From an uncultured Lachnospiraceae bacterium (GTDB lineage: Bacteria > Bacillota > Clostridia > Lachnospirales > Lachnospiraceae): DNA of 64,000 nt. Within the stretch, counting starts at the first letter, position 1; the number at the start of each line of letters is the position of its first letter. A model generated the notes under the pieces. The model worked only from the letters and a program-made list of their open reading frames with translations, was not told where the DNA came from and did no database searches. Both the position numbers and the translations under genes were made by a program. Below, one piece after another: positions 8,052 to 17,123 of the stretch. Location of the stretch: positions 40,032 through 104,031 of the forward strand of contig CAJUNR010000013.1 in assembly GCA_910587765.1 (NCBI GenBank). Reading direction: 5' to 3'.

Positions 8052-8236
8052 ATTGTCCGTCGGCACTTTCTGCCATTCGGAGATTTCCCGGAAGTTATGA
8101 AATGTTCCGGGTGTTTTTTGCCGATGAAAAGACAGCCCTCGCTGCCGGGTTTCGTCCCTGTGGCAACTGCCTGCGTGAAAAATATAAAGAGTATATGGCT
8201 GATCCTCAAAAGTATCAGAAAAAATTTGGCCTGTAA
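8045..8236 (+). pseudogene. Truncated Ada-type zinc-binding protein remnant
   Basis: An open frame overlapping the aminotransferase stop reads CIDCPSALSAI, then VFFADEKTALAAGFRPCGNC, and ends at TAA 8234-8236 after DPQKYQKKFGL. The AAGFRPCxxC segment matches the second half of the Ada-type zinc-binding module, where two cysteine pairs hold zinc. No start codon, ribosome binding site or N-terminal part can be found, and the frame runs into the upstream gene. I read it as the 3' remnant of a small metal-binding protein. A 44-residue product from ATG 8102 is possible but lacks the first cysteine pair. Confidence 0.5.
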
Positions 8237-8254
8237 GGCGGGAGGAATGTTTTT

Positions 8255-8701
8255 GTGAAATCTATTATTATTTATGAATCCACCCATCATGAGAATACAA
8301 AAAAACTTGTGGATGCGCTTGCAAAAAAACATAATATGGAAACTGTCAGCATTGAAAGCGCAGAGTCCGTAGACCTGTCAGGATATGATATAATAGGTCT
8401 TGCCGCGGGGATTGCTTTTGGAAAGTTCTACAAACGTATGGAGGAGTTTGCCGTAAAAATTCCGTCAGGGAAACGGGTGTTCCTTCTCTATACTTGCGGG
8501 AATCCAGGCGGTGGGTATGTAAAGAGCATTACCAAGACGCTTGAGTCAAATGGCGCAAAGGTAATGGGAAGCTATGGCTGCAGAGGTTATGACACTTATG
8601 GCCCGTTCAAACTTGTCGGGGGTATTGCCAAAGGGCATCCGACCGAAGAAGAAATTGATGATGCCGTGGCGTTTTACGATAAAATAAGCGGGGGAGAATA
8701 A
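8255..8701 (+). CDS. Flavodoxin-domain protein
   Basis: A 148-residue protein with the flavodoxin alpha/beta fold: N-terminal strand MKSIIIYES, a phosphate loop region THHENTKKLV in place of the usual T/SxTGNT, the DIIGLAAGIAFGKFY segment, and VFLLYTCGNPGGG. It probably binds FMN and acts in electron transfer, but the loop departs from the classical consensus. GTG start at 8255 with GGAGGA eight bases upstream; the nearby ATG at 8247 runs into a stop. It follows the Ada-like remnant by 18 bases. Confidence 0.82.
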   Translation: MKSIIIYESTHHENTKKLVDALAKKHNMETVSIESAESVDLSGYDIIGLAAGIAFGKFYKRMEEFAVKIPSGKRVFLLYTCGNPGGGYVKSITKTLESNGAKVMGSYGCRGYDTYGPFKLVGGIAKGHPTEEEIDDAVAFYDKISGGE

Positions 8702-8779
8702 AAAGGCTGAGTTTGCATTGAACTATTTTGAACAGGCCTGAGTCTACCGTCAGGCGGAAGGGAAGGAAGGGATACAAAG

Positions 8780-9148
8780 ATGGATATTTTATGGAGTGAC
8801 AGGAAGCGTCTGACATTTCTGGGGCTGCCGTGGACGTTTACGAAGTATACATGTACTGCTGATAAATTTATCGTGGAGTCCGGTGTGTTTTCCACGAAGG
8901 AGGAGGAAATCCGTCTCTATCGGATTCTGGATTTGACGCTGGAACGTACATTCATGCAGCGCATATTCGGTCTGGGAACGATCTGCTGCGATACGGTGGA
9001 CAAGTCGTCGCCCAGACTGGTGATCAAGAACATAAAAGATTCCCGGAAGGTAAAAGAACTGATTTCAGAAGCGGTGGAGGAAGAGCGAATGAAGAAACGG
9101 GTCTCTTCACGGGAGCTGATGGCTGCGGAAGATGAGGATGAAGAGTGA
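8780..9148 (+). CDS. Bacterial PH-domain protein (DUF304-like)
   Basis: A 122-residue soluble protein. Residues 1-100 resemble a bacterial PH domain: MDILWSDRKRLTFLGLPWTFTKYTCTAD, the EEIRLYRILDLTLERTFMQRIFGLGTI core (the pattern of these domains after the second strand), and DSRKVKELI. It ends in an acidic AAEDEDEE tail. There is no transmembrane segment, unlike many DUF304 proteins. Function is unknown; a bidirectional terminator separates it from the convergent cyclophilin gene. Confidence 0.7.
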   Translation: MDILWSDRKRLTFLGLPWTFTKYTCTADKFIVESGVFSTKEEEIRLYRILDLTLERTFMQRIFGLGTICCDTVDKSSPRLVIKNIKDSRKVKELISEAVEEERMKKRVSSRELMAAEDEDEE

Positions 9149-9219
9149 AGACGGCTTTTCGGGCCTGGAAGGGATCCGTTTTGCTGCGAAAACAGCCGGA
9201 AAGAGGAATTTGATAAAAG

Positions 9220-9269
9220 AAAAGATACGGCCGCCGTCCCTGTCATTCGGGCGTGCAGCCGTATCTTTT
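9220..9269. terminator. Bidirectional terminator
   Basis: AAAAGATACGGC (9220-9231) pairs with GCCGTATCTTTT (9258-9269). A-rich on the left and T-rich on the right, it can terminate the PH-domain gene on + and the cyclophilin gene on -. Confidence 0.85.
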
Positions 9270-9278
9270 ACTGCGCAG

Positions 9279-9800
9279 TTATACTTTTTCCGGTTCCGGA
9301 TAGTCCGTGCCGAAGGTTTCGGCGGTTACGGTTTTGATGACCTGCGGTACGATGGGGCGGTCATTGTAATCTACATCCACTTCCGCGATTTTGTTGACCA
9401 CATCCATGCCTTCGGTGACCTTTCCGAACGCCGCATAAGCGCCGTCCAGGTGCGGGCTGGTTTTATGCATGATGAAGAACTGGCTGCCGGCGCTGTCGGG
9501 ATGCATGGACCTTGCCATGGAGAGAACGCCTTCCGTGTGCTTGAGGTCATTTTTGAAACGGTTCTGGGTAAATTCGCCTTTGATGGAGTAACCGGGGCCG
9601 CCCATACCGCTGCCCTCCGGACATCCGCCCTGAATCATAAAGTTTTCAATCACCCGGTGGAAAATCAGGCCGTTGTAGAAGCCCTGATTGACCAGGCTTA
9701 AAAAATTACTGACGGTATTGGGGGCGATGTCCGGATAAAGTTCCGCCTTGATGATCTCTCCGTTCTCCATCTCAATTGTGATAACTGGATTCTGTGCCAT
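9279..9800 (-). CDS. ppiB: Peptidyl-prolyl cis-trans isomerase, cyclophilin type
   Basis: A 173-residue cytosolic cyclophilin that catalyses proline isomerisation. Key residues are visible: FHRVIENFMIQGG with the catalytic Arg, GEF, SMAR, SAGSQFFIM with the Gln and Phe of the active site, and FGKVTEGMDVV. There is no signal peptide. It is transcribed alone on the minus strand and ends at the shared terminator. Confidence 0.95.
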   Translation of the reverse strand: MAQNPVITIEMENGEIIKAELYPDIAPNTVSNFLSLVNQGFYNGLIFHRVIENFMIQGGCPEGSGMGGPGYSIKGEFTQNRFKNDLKHTEGVLSMARSMHPDSAGSQFFIMHKTSPHLDGAYAAFGKVTEGMDVVNKIAEVDVDYNDRPIVPQVIKTVTAETFGTDYPEPEKV

Positions 9801-9982
9801 CTGTATTTCTCCTTTTTGCTGTGAATTTCGTTACTTATTCTAACTGATAAAAACCGATTCGTAAAGAGCGTATGGGAAATTTGCCATACACATCGGATGC
9901 AGAACCGCTTGACGGGCCGCTGTATCAGGGAATAAGATAGGAGAAGCGGAAACCAGCAGACAGGTGACGGAAGGGAAAGAGG

Positions 9983-10603
9983 ATGGGAGACGAAAAGCTG
10001 TGGTGGGAACCGGATCTGGATCCGGCGTTTGTAAAGCGGGACCGGTGCAGAAAGGCGGGGATTCCGGTACGGATTGCAGAGACCGCCCGGCTCTTGATCC
10101 GGGAGACGGTTCTGGAGGATGTGCCGGCGCTCTATGCGATCCGGCAGCAGCCGGGGACGGGAGGCGGCGTGGATCCCGTGCAGTCGACGCTGGAGGAGGA
10201 GAAGGAATTTATGGCGGCTTATATCCGCCACGCTTACGCTTTCTATGATTTTGGCCTGTGGACGGTACTGGAGCGTCAGAGCGGCAGGATCGTAGGGCGG
10301 GCGGGACTGTTTCCGTCGAAGCTTCTGAATGAGGGGGTGGAGCTCGGGTACCTGATCGCGGCAGACAGGCGGCGAAGAGGATATGCGGTTGAATGCGGGC
10401 AGGCGATTCTCCGGTACGCATATGAGACGCTGGAACTGGCGGAAATTCACATACTGGCGGAGATCCGGAACGAGGCTTCGCTGAGAACGGCCGGAAGACT
10501 GGGGTTCACGGAGCGGGAAAAACTGAAGAACGGGCGAAATGTGTACCTGCATTTGACGGGGAGCCGGAAGTTTTTTCAGGCGAACCTTTCTGAAATTCCT
10601 TGA
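9983..10603 (+). CDS. GNAT family N-acetyltransferase
   Basis: A 206-residue protein of the RimJ/RimL type. Residues 30-195 carry the GNAT fold: RIAETARLLIRETVLEDVPALYAI, LGYLIAADRRRRGYAVECGQAIL (acetyl-CoA pyrophosphate-binding loop, RRRRGYA), and IRNEASLRTAGRLGFTE. The first 28 residues form an extra, tryptophan-containing N-terminal stretch. The acceptor is unknown. The ecf promoter overlaps its stop codon. Confidence 0.87.
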   Translation: MGDEKLWWEPDLDPAFVKRDRCRKAGIPVRIAETARLLIRETVLEDVPALYAIRQQPGTGGGVDPVQSTLEEEKEFMAAYIRHAYAFYDFGLWTVLERQSGRIVGRAGLFPSKLLNEGVELGYLIAADRRRRGYAVECGQAILRYAYETLELAEIHILAEIRNEASLRTAGRLGFTEREKLKNGRNVYLHLTGSRKFFQANLSEIP

Positions 10604-10627
10604 TATTTCAGGGAGACATGATATAAT
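10600..10627 (+). promoter_or_regulatory. Promoter for the ecf operon
   Basis: TTGATA at 10600-10605, a 16-base spacer and TATAAT at 10622-10627, ahead of ecfA1 by 55 bases. Confidence 0.65.
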
Positions 10628-10682
10628 TCTACATAGTTTTCAGAAACAACACGCACGGCGGAGGGCAAGAGGAGAACAATCT

Positions 10683-11537
10683 ATGGTACGGACAGAAGAT
10701 CTGACGTTTGATTATGAGCGTCTGGATGAAGAAGGGAATGTGGAGTCAAAAAAACGGGCGGTAGATCATGTGAATCTTCATATCCGTCCGGGAAAATTCA
10801 TCGCCATTCTGGGGCATAACGGTTCCGGGAAATCCACACTGGCAAAGCATATCAATGCGATCCTGACGCCGACCGCTGGAACGCTGTGGGTAGACGGTAT
10901 GGATACAAAGGATGACGAAAAGCTGTGGAGCATCCGGCAGGACGCCGGTATGGTTTTCCAGAATCCGGACAATCAGATCATCGGCACGGTGGTGGAAGAG
11001 GACGTGGGGTTTGGTCCGGAGAACCTGGGCGTGCCCACCGATGAGATCTGGAAGCGCGTGGAAGAGAGTCTGAATGCCGTCGGCATGTTAAAATACCGCC
11101 ATCATTCTCCGAACAAGCTGTCGGGCGGACAGAAGCAGAGAGTGGCCATTGCCGGCGTCATGGCCATGCATCCCAGATGTATCGTTATGGACGAACCGAC
11201 TGCGATGCTGGATCCCAACGGGCGGGCGGGCGTCATACGTACGGCGCGGAAATTGAACCGCGAGGAAGGCATCACGATCATACTGATTACCCACTATATG
11301 GAAGAAGTAGTGGAAGCCGACCATATTTTTGTCATGGATGGCGGAAAAGTGGTGATGCAGGGAAGTCCGAAGGAAGTTTTTTCCCGGGTGGAGGAATTGA
11401 AACGGCTGCGGCTGGACGTGCCTCAGGCGACGCTGCTTGCCTGTGAACTTCAAAAACGGGGGATTCCGCTTCCGGACGGAATCCTGAACAATGAGGAGCT
11501 GGTGGACCGGTTATGTCAATTAAAGTCAAAGATGTAA
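10683..11537 (+). CDS. ecfA1: ECF transporter ATPase EcfA1
   Basis: One of the two ATPases that power the energy-coupling-factor vitamin importers. The 284 residues hold Walker A (GHNGSGKST), Q-loop (VFQNPDNQI), signature LSGGQKQR, Walker B (CIVMDEPTAMLDP) and switch His (ITHYMEE). The end overlaps ecfA2 by 25 bases in another frame, which suggests coupled synthesis of the heterodimer. It serves substrate-binding S components such as the ThiT encoded at 17.1 kb. Confidence 0.95.
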   Translation: MVRTEDLTFDYERLDEEGNVESKKRAVDHVNLHIRPGKFIAILGHNGSGKSTLAKHINAILTPTAGTLWVDGMDTKDDEKLWSIRQDAGMVFQNPDNQIIGTVVEEDVGFGPENLGVPTDEIWKRVEESLNAVGMLKYRHHSPNKLSGGQKQRVAIAGVMAMHPRCIVMDEPTAMLDPNGRAGVIRTARKLNREEGITIILITHYMEEVVEADHIFVMDGGKVVMQGSPKEVFSRVEELKRLRLDVPQATLLACELQKRGIPLPDGILNNEELVDRLCQLKSKM

Positions 11538-12361
11538 ATTATGTCTATGCGGAAAATACCGCCTATGAGATTCATGCCTTGAAGGATATCAACCTGGAGA
11601 TTCCGGACGGACAGTTTATCGGCCTGATCGGTCATACCGGTTCCGGCAAATCCACGCTGGTGCAGCATCTGAACGGGCTGATCAAAGCCTCGAGCGGACG
11701 GATTTATTTTAACGGAAGAGACATTCATGGGGAGAATTTTTCCATGAAAGAGCTGCGGAGCAAAGTAGGACTGGTTTTTCAGTATCCGGAGCATCAGCTT
11801 TTCGAGATCGACGTGCTGACGGACGTCTGTTTCGGACCGAAAAATCTGGGTTTTTCCCGAGAAGAGGCGGAAAAGAAAGCAAAAGCGGCTCTGCGGATGA
11901 CGGGTATGGGCGAGGAGTATGACAAGAGTTCTCCCTTTGAGCTGTCCGGCGGGCAAAAACGCCGCGTGGCGATCGCCGGAGTGCTGGCCATGGAACCGGA
12001 GGTGCTGATTCTGGACGAACCTACGGCGGGGCTGGATCCCAAAGGCAGGGATGAGATTCTGGATCAGATCGCGAAGCTCCAGAAGGAGCGCGGAATTACC
12101 GTCATACTGGTCTCCCACAGTATGGAGGATGTAGCCCGCTATGTAGACCGGATTATCGTCATGAATCACGGCGAGGTGCGGTTTGACGGGATGCCGGGGG
12201 AAGTATTCCGCCATTACAGGGAGCTGGAAGAAATCGGTCTTGCCGCTCCGCAGATGACTTATCTGATGCACGCGCTCAAAGAAAAGGGAGCCGACGTCGA
12301 CACGGATGTGACGACGGTGGAAGAAGCGGCCGATGCGATCGAACGATGGCTGAAAGGATGA
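11513..12361 (+). CDS. ecfA2: ECF transporter ATPase EcfA2
   Basis: Partner ATPase, 282 residues, with GHTGSGKST, VFQYPEHQLFE, LSGGQKRR, VLILDEPTAGLDP and SHSMEDV. The FQYPEHQLF Q-loop and the GEVRFDG region distinguish it from the EcfA1 paralogue just upstream. It starts inside ecfA1 and ends 13 bases before ecfT. Confidence 0.95.
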   Translation: MSIKVKDVNYVYAENTAYEIHALKDINLEIPDGQFIGLIGHTGSGKSTLVQHLNGLIKASSGRIYFNGRDIHGENFSMKELRSKVGLVFQYPEHQLFEIDVLTDVCFGPKNLGFSREEAEKKAKAALRMTGMGEEYDKSSPFELSGGQKRRVAIAGVLAMEPEVLILDEPTAGLDPKGRDEILDQIAKLQKERGITVILVSHSMEDVARYVDRIIVMNHGEVRFDGMPGEVFRHYRELEEIGLAAPQMTYLMHALKEKGADVDTDVTTVEEAADAIERWLKG

Positions 12362-12374
12362 CAGAGGTGACGGT

Positions 12375-13202
12375 ATGATTCGAGATATAACACTGGGACA
12401 GTATTATCCGGCAAAGTCCATCATCCACCGGCTGGATCCGAGGGTAAAGCTGGTGACGACGATCCTTTTTATCATCTCTTTGTTTGTTGCAAAGGGATTT
12501 TGGGGATATGCCATGGCCACGGTATTTCTGGCCGCGGTTGTGAAAGCCTCAAAGGTGCCTTTCGGATATATCACCAAAGGCCTGAAGGCGATTGTGATGA
12601 TTCTGCTGATCACGGTGTCCTTCAACCTGTTTCTGGTGGATGGAGATGTGGAACTGTGGCGGTTTGGTTTTCTGCGGATTACGGATAAGGGGATCCGGAC
12701 GGCGGTCTATATGGCGGTGCGTCTGATTTATCTGATCATCGGCTCTTCCGTCATGACGCTGACGACGACGCCCAACGATCTGACCGACGGTCTGGAGGCG
12801 CTGTTGGGACCGCTGAAAAGGCTCCGTGTGCCGGTCCACGAGATCGCCATGATGATGTCCATCGCGCTCCGTTTTATTCCCATTCTTCTGGAAGAGACGG
12901 ATAAGATTATGAAAGCCCAGATTGCCCGCGGAGCGGACTTTGAGAGCGGCAATCTGATTCGGAAGGCAAAAGCCATGGTGCCCCTGCTGGTGCCGCTGTT
13001 CATCTCCGCCTTCCGCCGGGCCAACGATCTGGCCATGGCCATGGAGGCCCGCTGTTATCACGGAGGAGACGGCAGGACCAGAATGAAACCGCTGCGCTAT
13101 GTGAGCAGGGACAGGACCGCTTATGCGGCGGCCTGGGGATATCTGCTGCTGGTCATCGCCGTGACCTGGGCGGAGGGCTGGTACGGCGTCGCATTATTAT
13201 AG
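12375..13202 (+). CDS. ecfT: ECF transporter transmembrane subunit EcfT
   Basis: Integral membrane coupling subunit (275 residues) with about five to six hydrophobic segments. Two cytoplasmic coupling-helix motifs that dock on the ATPases are visible: QIARGADFESG near residue 180 and MEARCYHGG near residue 225. The N-terminal SIIHRLDPRVKL is typical of the family. Third gene of the ecfA1-ecfA2-ecfT operon, with truA following by 54 bases. Confidence 0.95.
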   Translation: MIRDITLGQYYPAKSIIHRLDPRVKLVTTILFIISLFVAKGFWGYAMATVFLAAVVKASKVPFGYITKGLKAIVMILLITVSFNLFLVDGDVELWRFGFLRITDKGIRTAVYMAVRLIYLIIGSSVMTLTTTPNDLTDGLEALLGPLKRLRVPVHEIAMMMSIALRFIPILLEETDKIMKAQIARGADFESGNLIRKAKAMVPLLVPLFISAFRRANDLAMAMEARCYHGGDGRTRMKPLRYVSRDRTAYAAAWGYLLLVIAVTWAEGWYGVALL

Positions 13203-13256
13203 GGAAACGCGGATAGGGAAGATGAATCTTCCCTGCTCGATTAGAAAGGACTGCTT

Positions 13257-14009
13257 ATGAAGCGCATCAAACTGGTAGTCGCCTATGACGGAACCGGTTA
13301 CCGGGGATGGCAGATTCAGAAGAACGGAGAGACGATTGAGTCCGTATTGGACCGCGCGCTTACGGAACTTACCGGAGAAACCATTCATGTTATGGGCGCC
13401 AGCCGCACGGATTCCGGCGTACATGCCATGGGAAACGTGGCGGTTTTTGACACGCAGGCCAGAATGGCGGCGGATAAATTTTCCTATGCGCTGAACCAGC
13501 GGCTTCCGGAAGATATCCGAATCCAGAACTCCTGTGAAGTGCCTGCGGATTTCCATCCCCGTTATCAGAGAGCGGTGAAAACTTATGAATACCGGATTCT
13601 GAACCGGGAATTTCCTCTTCCGGCATATCGGCTGAATACTTATTTCTGTTACCGCAGTCTGGATACGGAACGTATGCGTCAGGCCGCCGCGTATCTGCTG
13701 GGCGAGCATGATTTTCAAAGCTTCTGCGCCGCCGGTGCGCAGGTGAAGACGACGGTCCGTACGATCTGTGATCTCCAGATTGTGAAGGAGGGCGATCTGA
13801 TCACAATTCGTATCACAGGCGACGGTTTTCTGTATAATATGGTCCGCATCATTGCCGGAACGCTCATAAAGATCGGCTCCGGCGAATGGCCTCCCGAATA
13901 TATGAAAGAGATTCTGGAAGCGCGGGACCGCGCGAAGGCCGGCCCGACTGCGCCCGCCAAAGGACTGACGCTGATGGAGATCCTCTTTCTGGGGGAAAAA
14001 GCACGGTAA
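13257..14009 (+). CDS. truA: tRNA pseudouridine synthase A
   Basis: Makes pseudouridine at positions 38-40 of tRNA anticodon stems. A 250-residue protein of normal length with the catalytic Asp in GASRTDSGVHA near residue 50, YDGTGYRGWQ at the N-terminus, and GDGFLYNMVRIIAGTL near the C-terminus. Linkage to the ecf genes is common in Firmicutes. Confidence 0.96.
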   Translation: MKRIKLVVAYDGTGYRGWQIQKNGETIESVLDRALTELTGETIHVMGASRTDSGVHAMGNVAVFDTQARMAADKFSYALNQRLPEDIRIQNSCEVPADFHPRYQRAVKTYEYRILNREFPLPAYRLNTYFCYRSLDTERMRQAAAYLLGEHDFQSFCAAGAQVKTTVRTICDLQIVKEGDLITIRITGDGFLYNMVRIIAGTLIKIGSGEWPPEYMKEILEARDRAKAGPTAPAKGLTLMEILFLGEKAR

Positions 14010-14140
14010 ATCCCGCGAAAACCCCGTGAAAATTCGGGGAAAGAGCGCGAATGATGGAATTATGATGCAGTTTTGGGTTATAATAAGAAGCGAAAGGCAG
14101 CAAGGGAGAAAATAAGGCTGCCGGAATGAGGAGATATTAT

Positions 14141-15145
14141 ATGAGATACAGAGATCACGGACTGGCAAGAGGGCTCCGGCTGTTGCCTTTCCTGCTGGCG
14201 GTATGTCTGACAGGGTGCAGGGGTTCTTCCGCACAGGATACGGAACCGGCGGCGCCGGAGGAAGAGCAGCAGATTGAAGCGGGCGTGCTGCCTTCTGAAG
14301 TAGAAGCGGAGAAAAAGACGCCGGCGGACAAGGCAGACAAAGAAGACGGCGAAGATGCCGCTCCCGCAGAGGAAGAGCCTTCGGTGTCGGAGAACAGCGC
14401 AGGGAAGGAAACGAAGGAGAAGAAGACGCCCCCGGAAGGATGGGAGCTGAAGCTGGCCTCGGAGGACTGGGGGCTGTCATTCGGAGAATCCGGCACGCAG
14501 CCCACGGGCAACGCTTCCGCGGAGGACCTTGCCTGGTACGATGCGTACTATGTGGGCGATGACAGCGAGAAAGTCATTTATCTGACGTTCGACTGCGGTT
14601 ATGAGAACGGAAACACAGAACCGATTCTGGATGCGCTGAAGAAACATGATGCCAAAGGAACGTTCTTTGTCGTGGGACATTTTCTGGAGACGGCGCCGGA
14701 AATGGTGAAGCGCATGGTGGAGGAAGGACATGCGGTGGGCAATCATACGTACCATCATCCGGACATGCCCAGCATCTCGGATCTGGACGCGTTTCAGAAG
14801 GAGCTGGACGGCGTGGCGGAACTGTTCAAGGAGATTACGGGCACGGAGCTTTCGCCCTACTACCGTCCGCCTCAGGGAAAGTGTAATGTGGAGAACCTGA
14901 AGATGGCGCAGGAGTTGGGATATGATACGGTTTTCTGGAGCCTTGCCCATGTGGACTGGAATCAGGACAGCCAGCCCAGCCATGAGGAGTCTTTCAGCAA
15001 GCTCACTTCACGGATTCATCCGGGCGCCGTGGTGCTTCTGCACAACACTTCCAGGACAAACGGAGAGATTATGGATGAGCTTCTGACCAAATGGGAGGAT
15101 ATGGGATACAGCTTCCGGCCGCTGTCGGAGCTGACCGGAAGATAA
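14141..15145 (+). CDS. PdaA-like polysaccharide deacetylase, lipoprotein
   Basis: A predicted surface lipoprotein of 334 residues: signal peptide with lipobox LTGC near residue 26, an acidic low-complexity linker to about residue 110, then a NodB-type deacetylase domain. Metal and catalytic residues are visible in TFDCGYENG (Asp), FFVVGHF, HAVGNHTYHHPDMP (two His) and YYRPPQGK. The ENGNT / NHTYHHPDM pattern fits the delta-lactam de-N-acetylase (PdaA) group acting on spore cortex muramic acid; the DCGYENG variant is typical there. The start at 14141 is chosen for GAGGAG upstream; an ATG at 14126 has none. Confidence 0.86.
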   Translation: MRYRDHGLARGLRLLPFLLAVCLTGCRGSSAQDTEPAAPEEEQQIEAGVLPSEVEAEKKTPADKADKEDGEDAAPAEEEPSVSENSAGKETKEKKTPPEGWELKLASEDWGLSFGESGTQPTGNASAEDLAWYDAYYVGDDSEKVIYLTFDCGYENGNTEPILDALKKHDAKGTFFVVGHFLETAPEMVKRMVEEGHAVGNHTYHHPDMPSISDLDAFQKELDGVAELFKEITGTELSPYYRPPQGKCNVENLKMAQELGYDTVFWSLAHVDWNQDSQPSHEESFSKLTSRIHPGAVVLLHNTSRTNGEIMDELLTKWEDMGYSFRPLSELTGR

Positions 15146-15200
15146 AACAGCCGTATCCGGCGGCCGGACTGCGGGATTACGGGTGGAAAAGGAGAACTTC

Positions 15201-16535
15201 ATGAGTAATCTCAGGCAGCAGGGCGATCTGACCTGCGGACCGATTACGGGAACGATGCTGCGGTTTGCATTTCCAATGATCCTTGGAAACCTGCTGCAGC
15301 AACTGTATAATGTTGCGGATACTTTGATCGTGGGACAATGTATAGGAGCGGACGCGCTGGCTGCGGTCGGCTCCTCCTATACGCTTATGACGTTTCTCAC
15401 GTCGATACTTCTCGGACTGTGCATGGGGAGCGGAGCGGTCTTCTCCATTCGCTGCGGGGAGAAAAATGAAGAGGGGTTAAGAGAGAGCATTTTCCACTCT
15501 TTTCTGATGATTGCGGTTCTGGCTGCCGTGCTGAACGTGTCGGTCTATCTGCTGACGGATCCGATTCTTTATTTCCTGCGGGTGCCGGAACGCATCTACG
15601 GCATGATGCGGGAATATCTGCGGATTATTTTTATGGGGATCCTGGCGACCTTTCTGTACAATTTTTATGCGTCTGTGCTCCGTGCGGCGGGAAATTCGGT
15701 GACGCCGCTTCTGTTTCTGGGCGTATGCGCGTTCCTGAACATTGTTCTGGACCTGCTTTTTGTGCTCCGTTTTCAGTGGGGAGTAGCCGGGGCGGCGGCT
15801 GCCACGGTGATCGCGCAGTTTATCTCGGGAGCGGGGCTTCTGATATATACATGGATGTTCTTTCCGCAGTACCGGATTTCCCCGGGGGAAGTACGGCTGA
15901 GAAAGCGCGTCTTTCTGGAAATCGGTCAGTTTTCCTTTCTGACCTGCCTGCAGCAGTCGGTTATGAACCTCGGGATTCTGATGGTGCAGGGACTGGTAAA
16001 CAGCTTTGGAACCACGGTGATGGCGGCGTTTGCGGCGGCGGTGAAGATCGATTCCTTTGCCTATATGCCGGTGCAGGATTTCGGCAACGCGTTTTCCACC
16101 TTTACGGCGCAAAATTACGGGGCCGGGAAGACGGAGCGCATTAAGGCCGGAATCCGAAGCGCAGTGGCCTGTTCCGTCTTCTTCTGCGTGCTGATCAGTC
16201 TGGGGGTGTGGCTGTTCGCAAAGCCGCTGATGCTGCTCTTTGTAAAACCGTCGGAGACGGAGATCCTTGCCGTCGGTGTGCAGTATCTGCGGATAGAAGG
16301 CGCCTTTTACTGCGGAATCGGCTGCCTGTTTCTGCTCTACGGTTTCTACCGGGCGGTAGAGCGTCCGGGAATGTCGGTGGTGCTGACGGTGATCTCTCTG
16401 GGAACCCGCGTGGCGCTGGCCTATCTTCTGTCCGCCATACCGGCGGTGGGGGTTACGGGAATCTGGTGGTCCGTGCCCATCGGATGGTTCCTTGCGGACG
16501 CGGCGGGGTTCTGGTATTACAGGAAGCGAATGTGA
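15201..16535 (+). CDS. MATE family efflux transporter
   Basis: A 444-residue protein with about twelve membrane segments, typical of MATE Na+/H+-drug antiporters. Characteristic stretches are AFPMILGNLLQQLYNVADTLIVGQ near the N-terminus, LGLCMGSGAVFSIRCGE, and in the second half VQDFGNAFSTFTAQNYGAGK. AAGGAG six bases upstream fixes the start at 15201 rather than the in-frame GTG at 15183. Substrates are unknown. Confidence 0.93.
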   Translation: MSNLRQQGDLTCGPITGTMLRFAFPMILGNLLQQLYNVADTLIVGQCIGADALAAVGSSYTLMTFLTSILLGLCMGSGAVFSIRCGEKNEEGLRESIFHSFLMIAVLAAVLNVSVYLLTDPILYFLRVPERIYGMMREYLRIIFMGILATFLYNFYASVLRAAGNSVTPLLFLGVCAFLNIVLDLLFVLRFQWGVAGAAAATVIAQFISGAGLLIYTWMFFPQYRISPGEVRLRKRVFLEIGQFSFLTCLQQSVMNLGILMVQGLVNSFGTTVMAAFAAAVKIDSFAYMPVQDFGNAFSTFTAQNYGAGKTERIKAGIRSAVACSVFFCVLISLGVWLFAKPLMLLFVKPSETEILAVGVQYLRIEGAFYCGIGCLFLLYGFYRAVERPGMSVVLTVISLGTRVALAYLLSAIPAVGVTGIWWSVPIGWFLADAAGFWYYRKRM

Positions 16536-16613
16536 CAGGAGGGGCGGTTCCGGAAACATATTGGAGCGATGACCTGCATAAACTGTAAAAACAGTTCATT
16601 CAGGGGATATTCG

Positions 16614-16871
16614 GTGAAAGATTATATTTCGGAAAGAGCCGTCAGGATCGCAAATTATATCATACAGAACAATGCCACCGTCCGGCAGACTGCCCAGAGC
16701 TTTGGAGTGAGCAAATCGACGGTACATAAAGATGTGGCGGAACGGCTGCTCTACATCAACCCTCGTCTGGCGGCGGAGGCAAGAAAGGTGCTGGATGTGA
16801 ATAAATCAGAGAGGCATATACGCGGAGGGCTTGCGACGAGGGAGAAATACCTGCATCAGCATCAGCAATGA
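16614..16871 (+). CDS. spoIIID: Sporulation transcription factor SpoIIID
   Basis: A small DNA-binding regulator of mother-cell genes during sporulation. The 85 residues begin VKDYISERAVRIANYIIQ and hold the helix-turn-helix TVRQTAQSFGVSKSTVHKDV, then the basic RHIRGGLATREKYL tail needed for DNA binding. A GTG start with AGGGGA seven bases upstream matches the known N-terminus; a longer frame from 16569 is open but lacks support. It shows that the organism belongs to an endospore-forming lineage. Confidence 0.95.
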   Translation: MKDYISERAVRIANYIIQNNATVRQTAQSFGVSKSTVHKDVAERLLYINPRLAAEARKVLDVNKSERHIRGGLATREKYLHQHQQ

Positions 16872-16978
16872 GCGCAGAGGGCATGGGGACTGCGGAAAAT
16901 GCGCGGAAAATGAACGGAAGACTTGACACGGACTGGTTTTTTATTTATTATGATAGGTAGAACTACATAAGATTGATG

Positions 16979-17068
16979 ACAAGGGAGCTTGCATGGAAGC
17001 GGGCTGAGAGTGGGCTGATACCGCCCTGACCTATAACCTGATTTGGATAATGCCAACGTAGGGATGCG
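16979..17068 (+). promoter_or_regulatory. TPP riboswitch (THI element)
   Basis: The thi box is clear: GGGCTGAGAGTGGG near 17003, CTGATACC, then ACCTGATTTGGATAATGCC and the closing AACGTAGGGA ending near 17065. It senses thiamine pyrophosphate and controls the thiT gene through the hairpin at 17086-17123. Confidence 0.95.
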
Positions 17069-17085
17069 TTATAAGAGATTTTAAT

Positions 17086-17123
17086 CTCCTTTGTCTTCGA
17101 TCGAAGATAAAGGAGGTTTTTTT
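17086..17123 (+). terminator. Riboswitch expression platform: terminator that contains the thiT ribosome binding site
   Basis: CTCCTTTGTCTTCGA (17086-17100) pairs with TCGAAGATAAAGGAG (17101-17115), with one G-U, followed by seven T (17117-17123). The 3' arm includes the Shine-Dalgarno AAAGGAGG (17109-17116), and the T-run ends directly at the ATG (17124). The same hairpin can therefore terminate transcription and hide the ribosome binding site. Confidence 0.9.
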
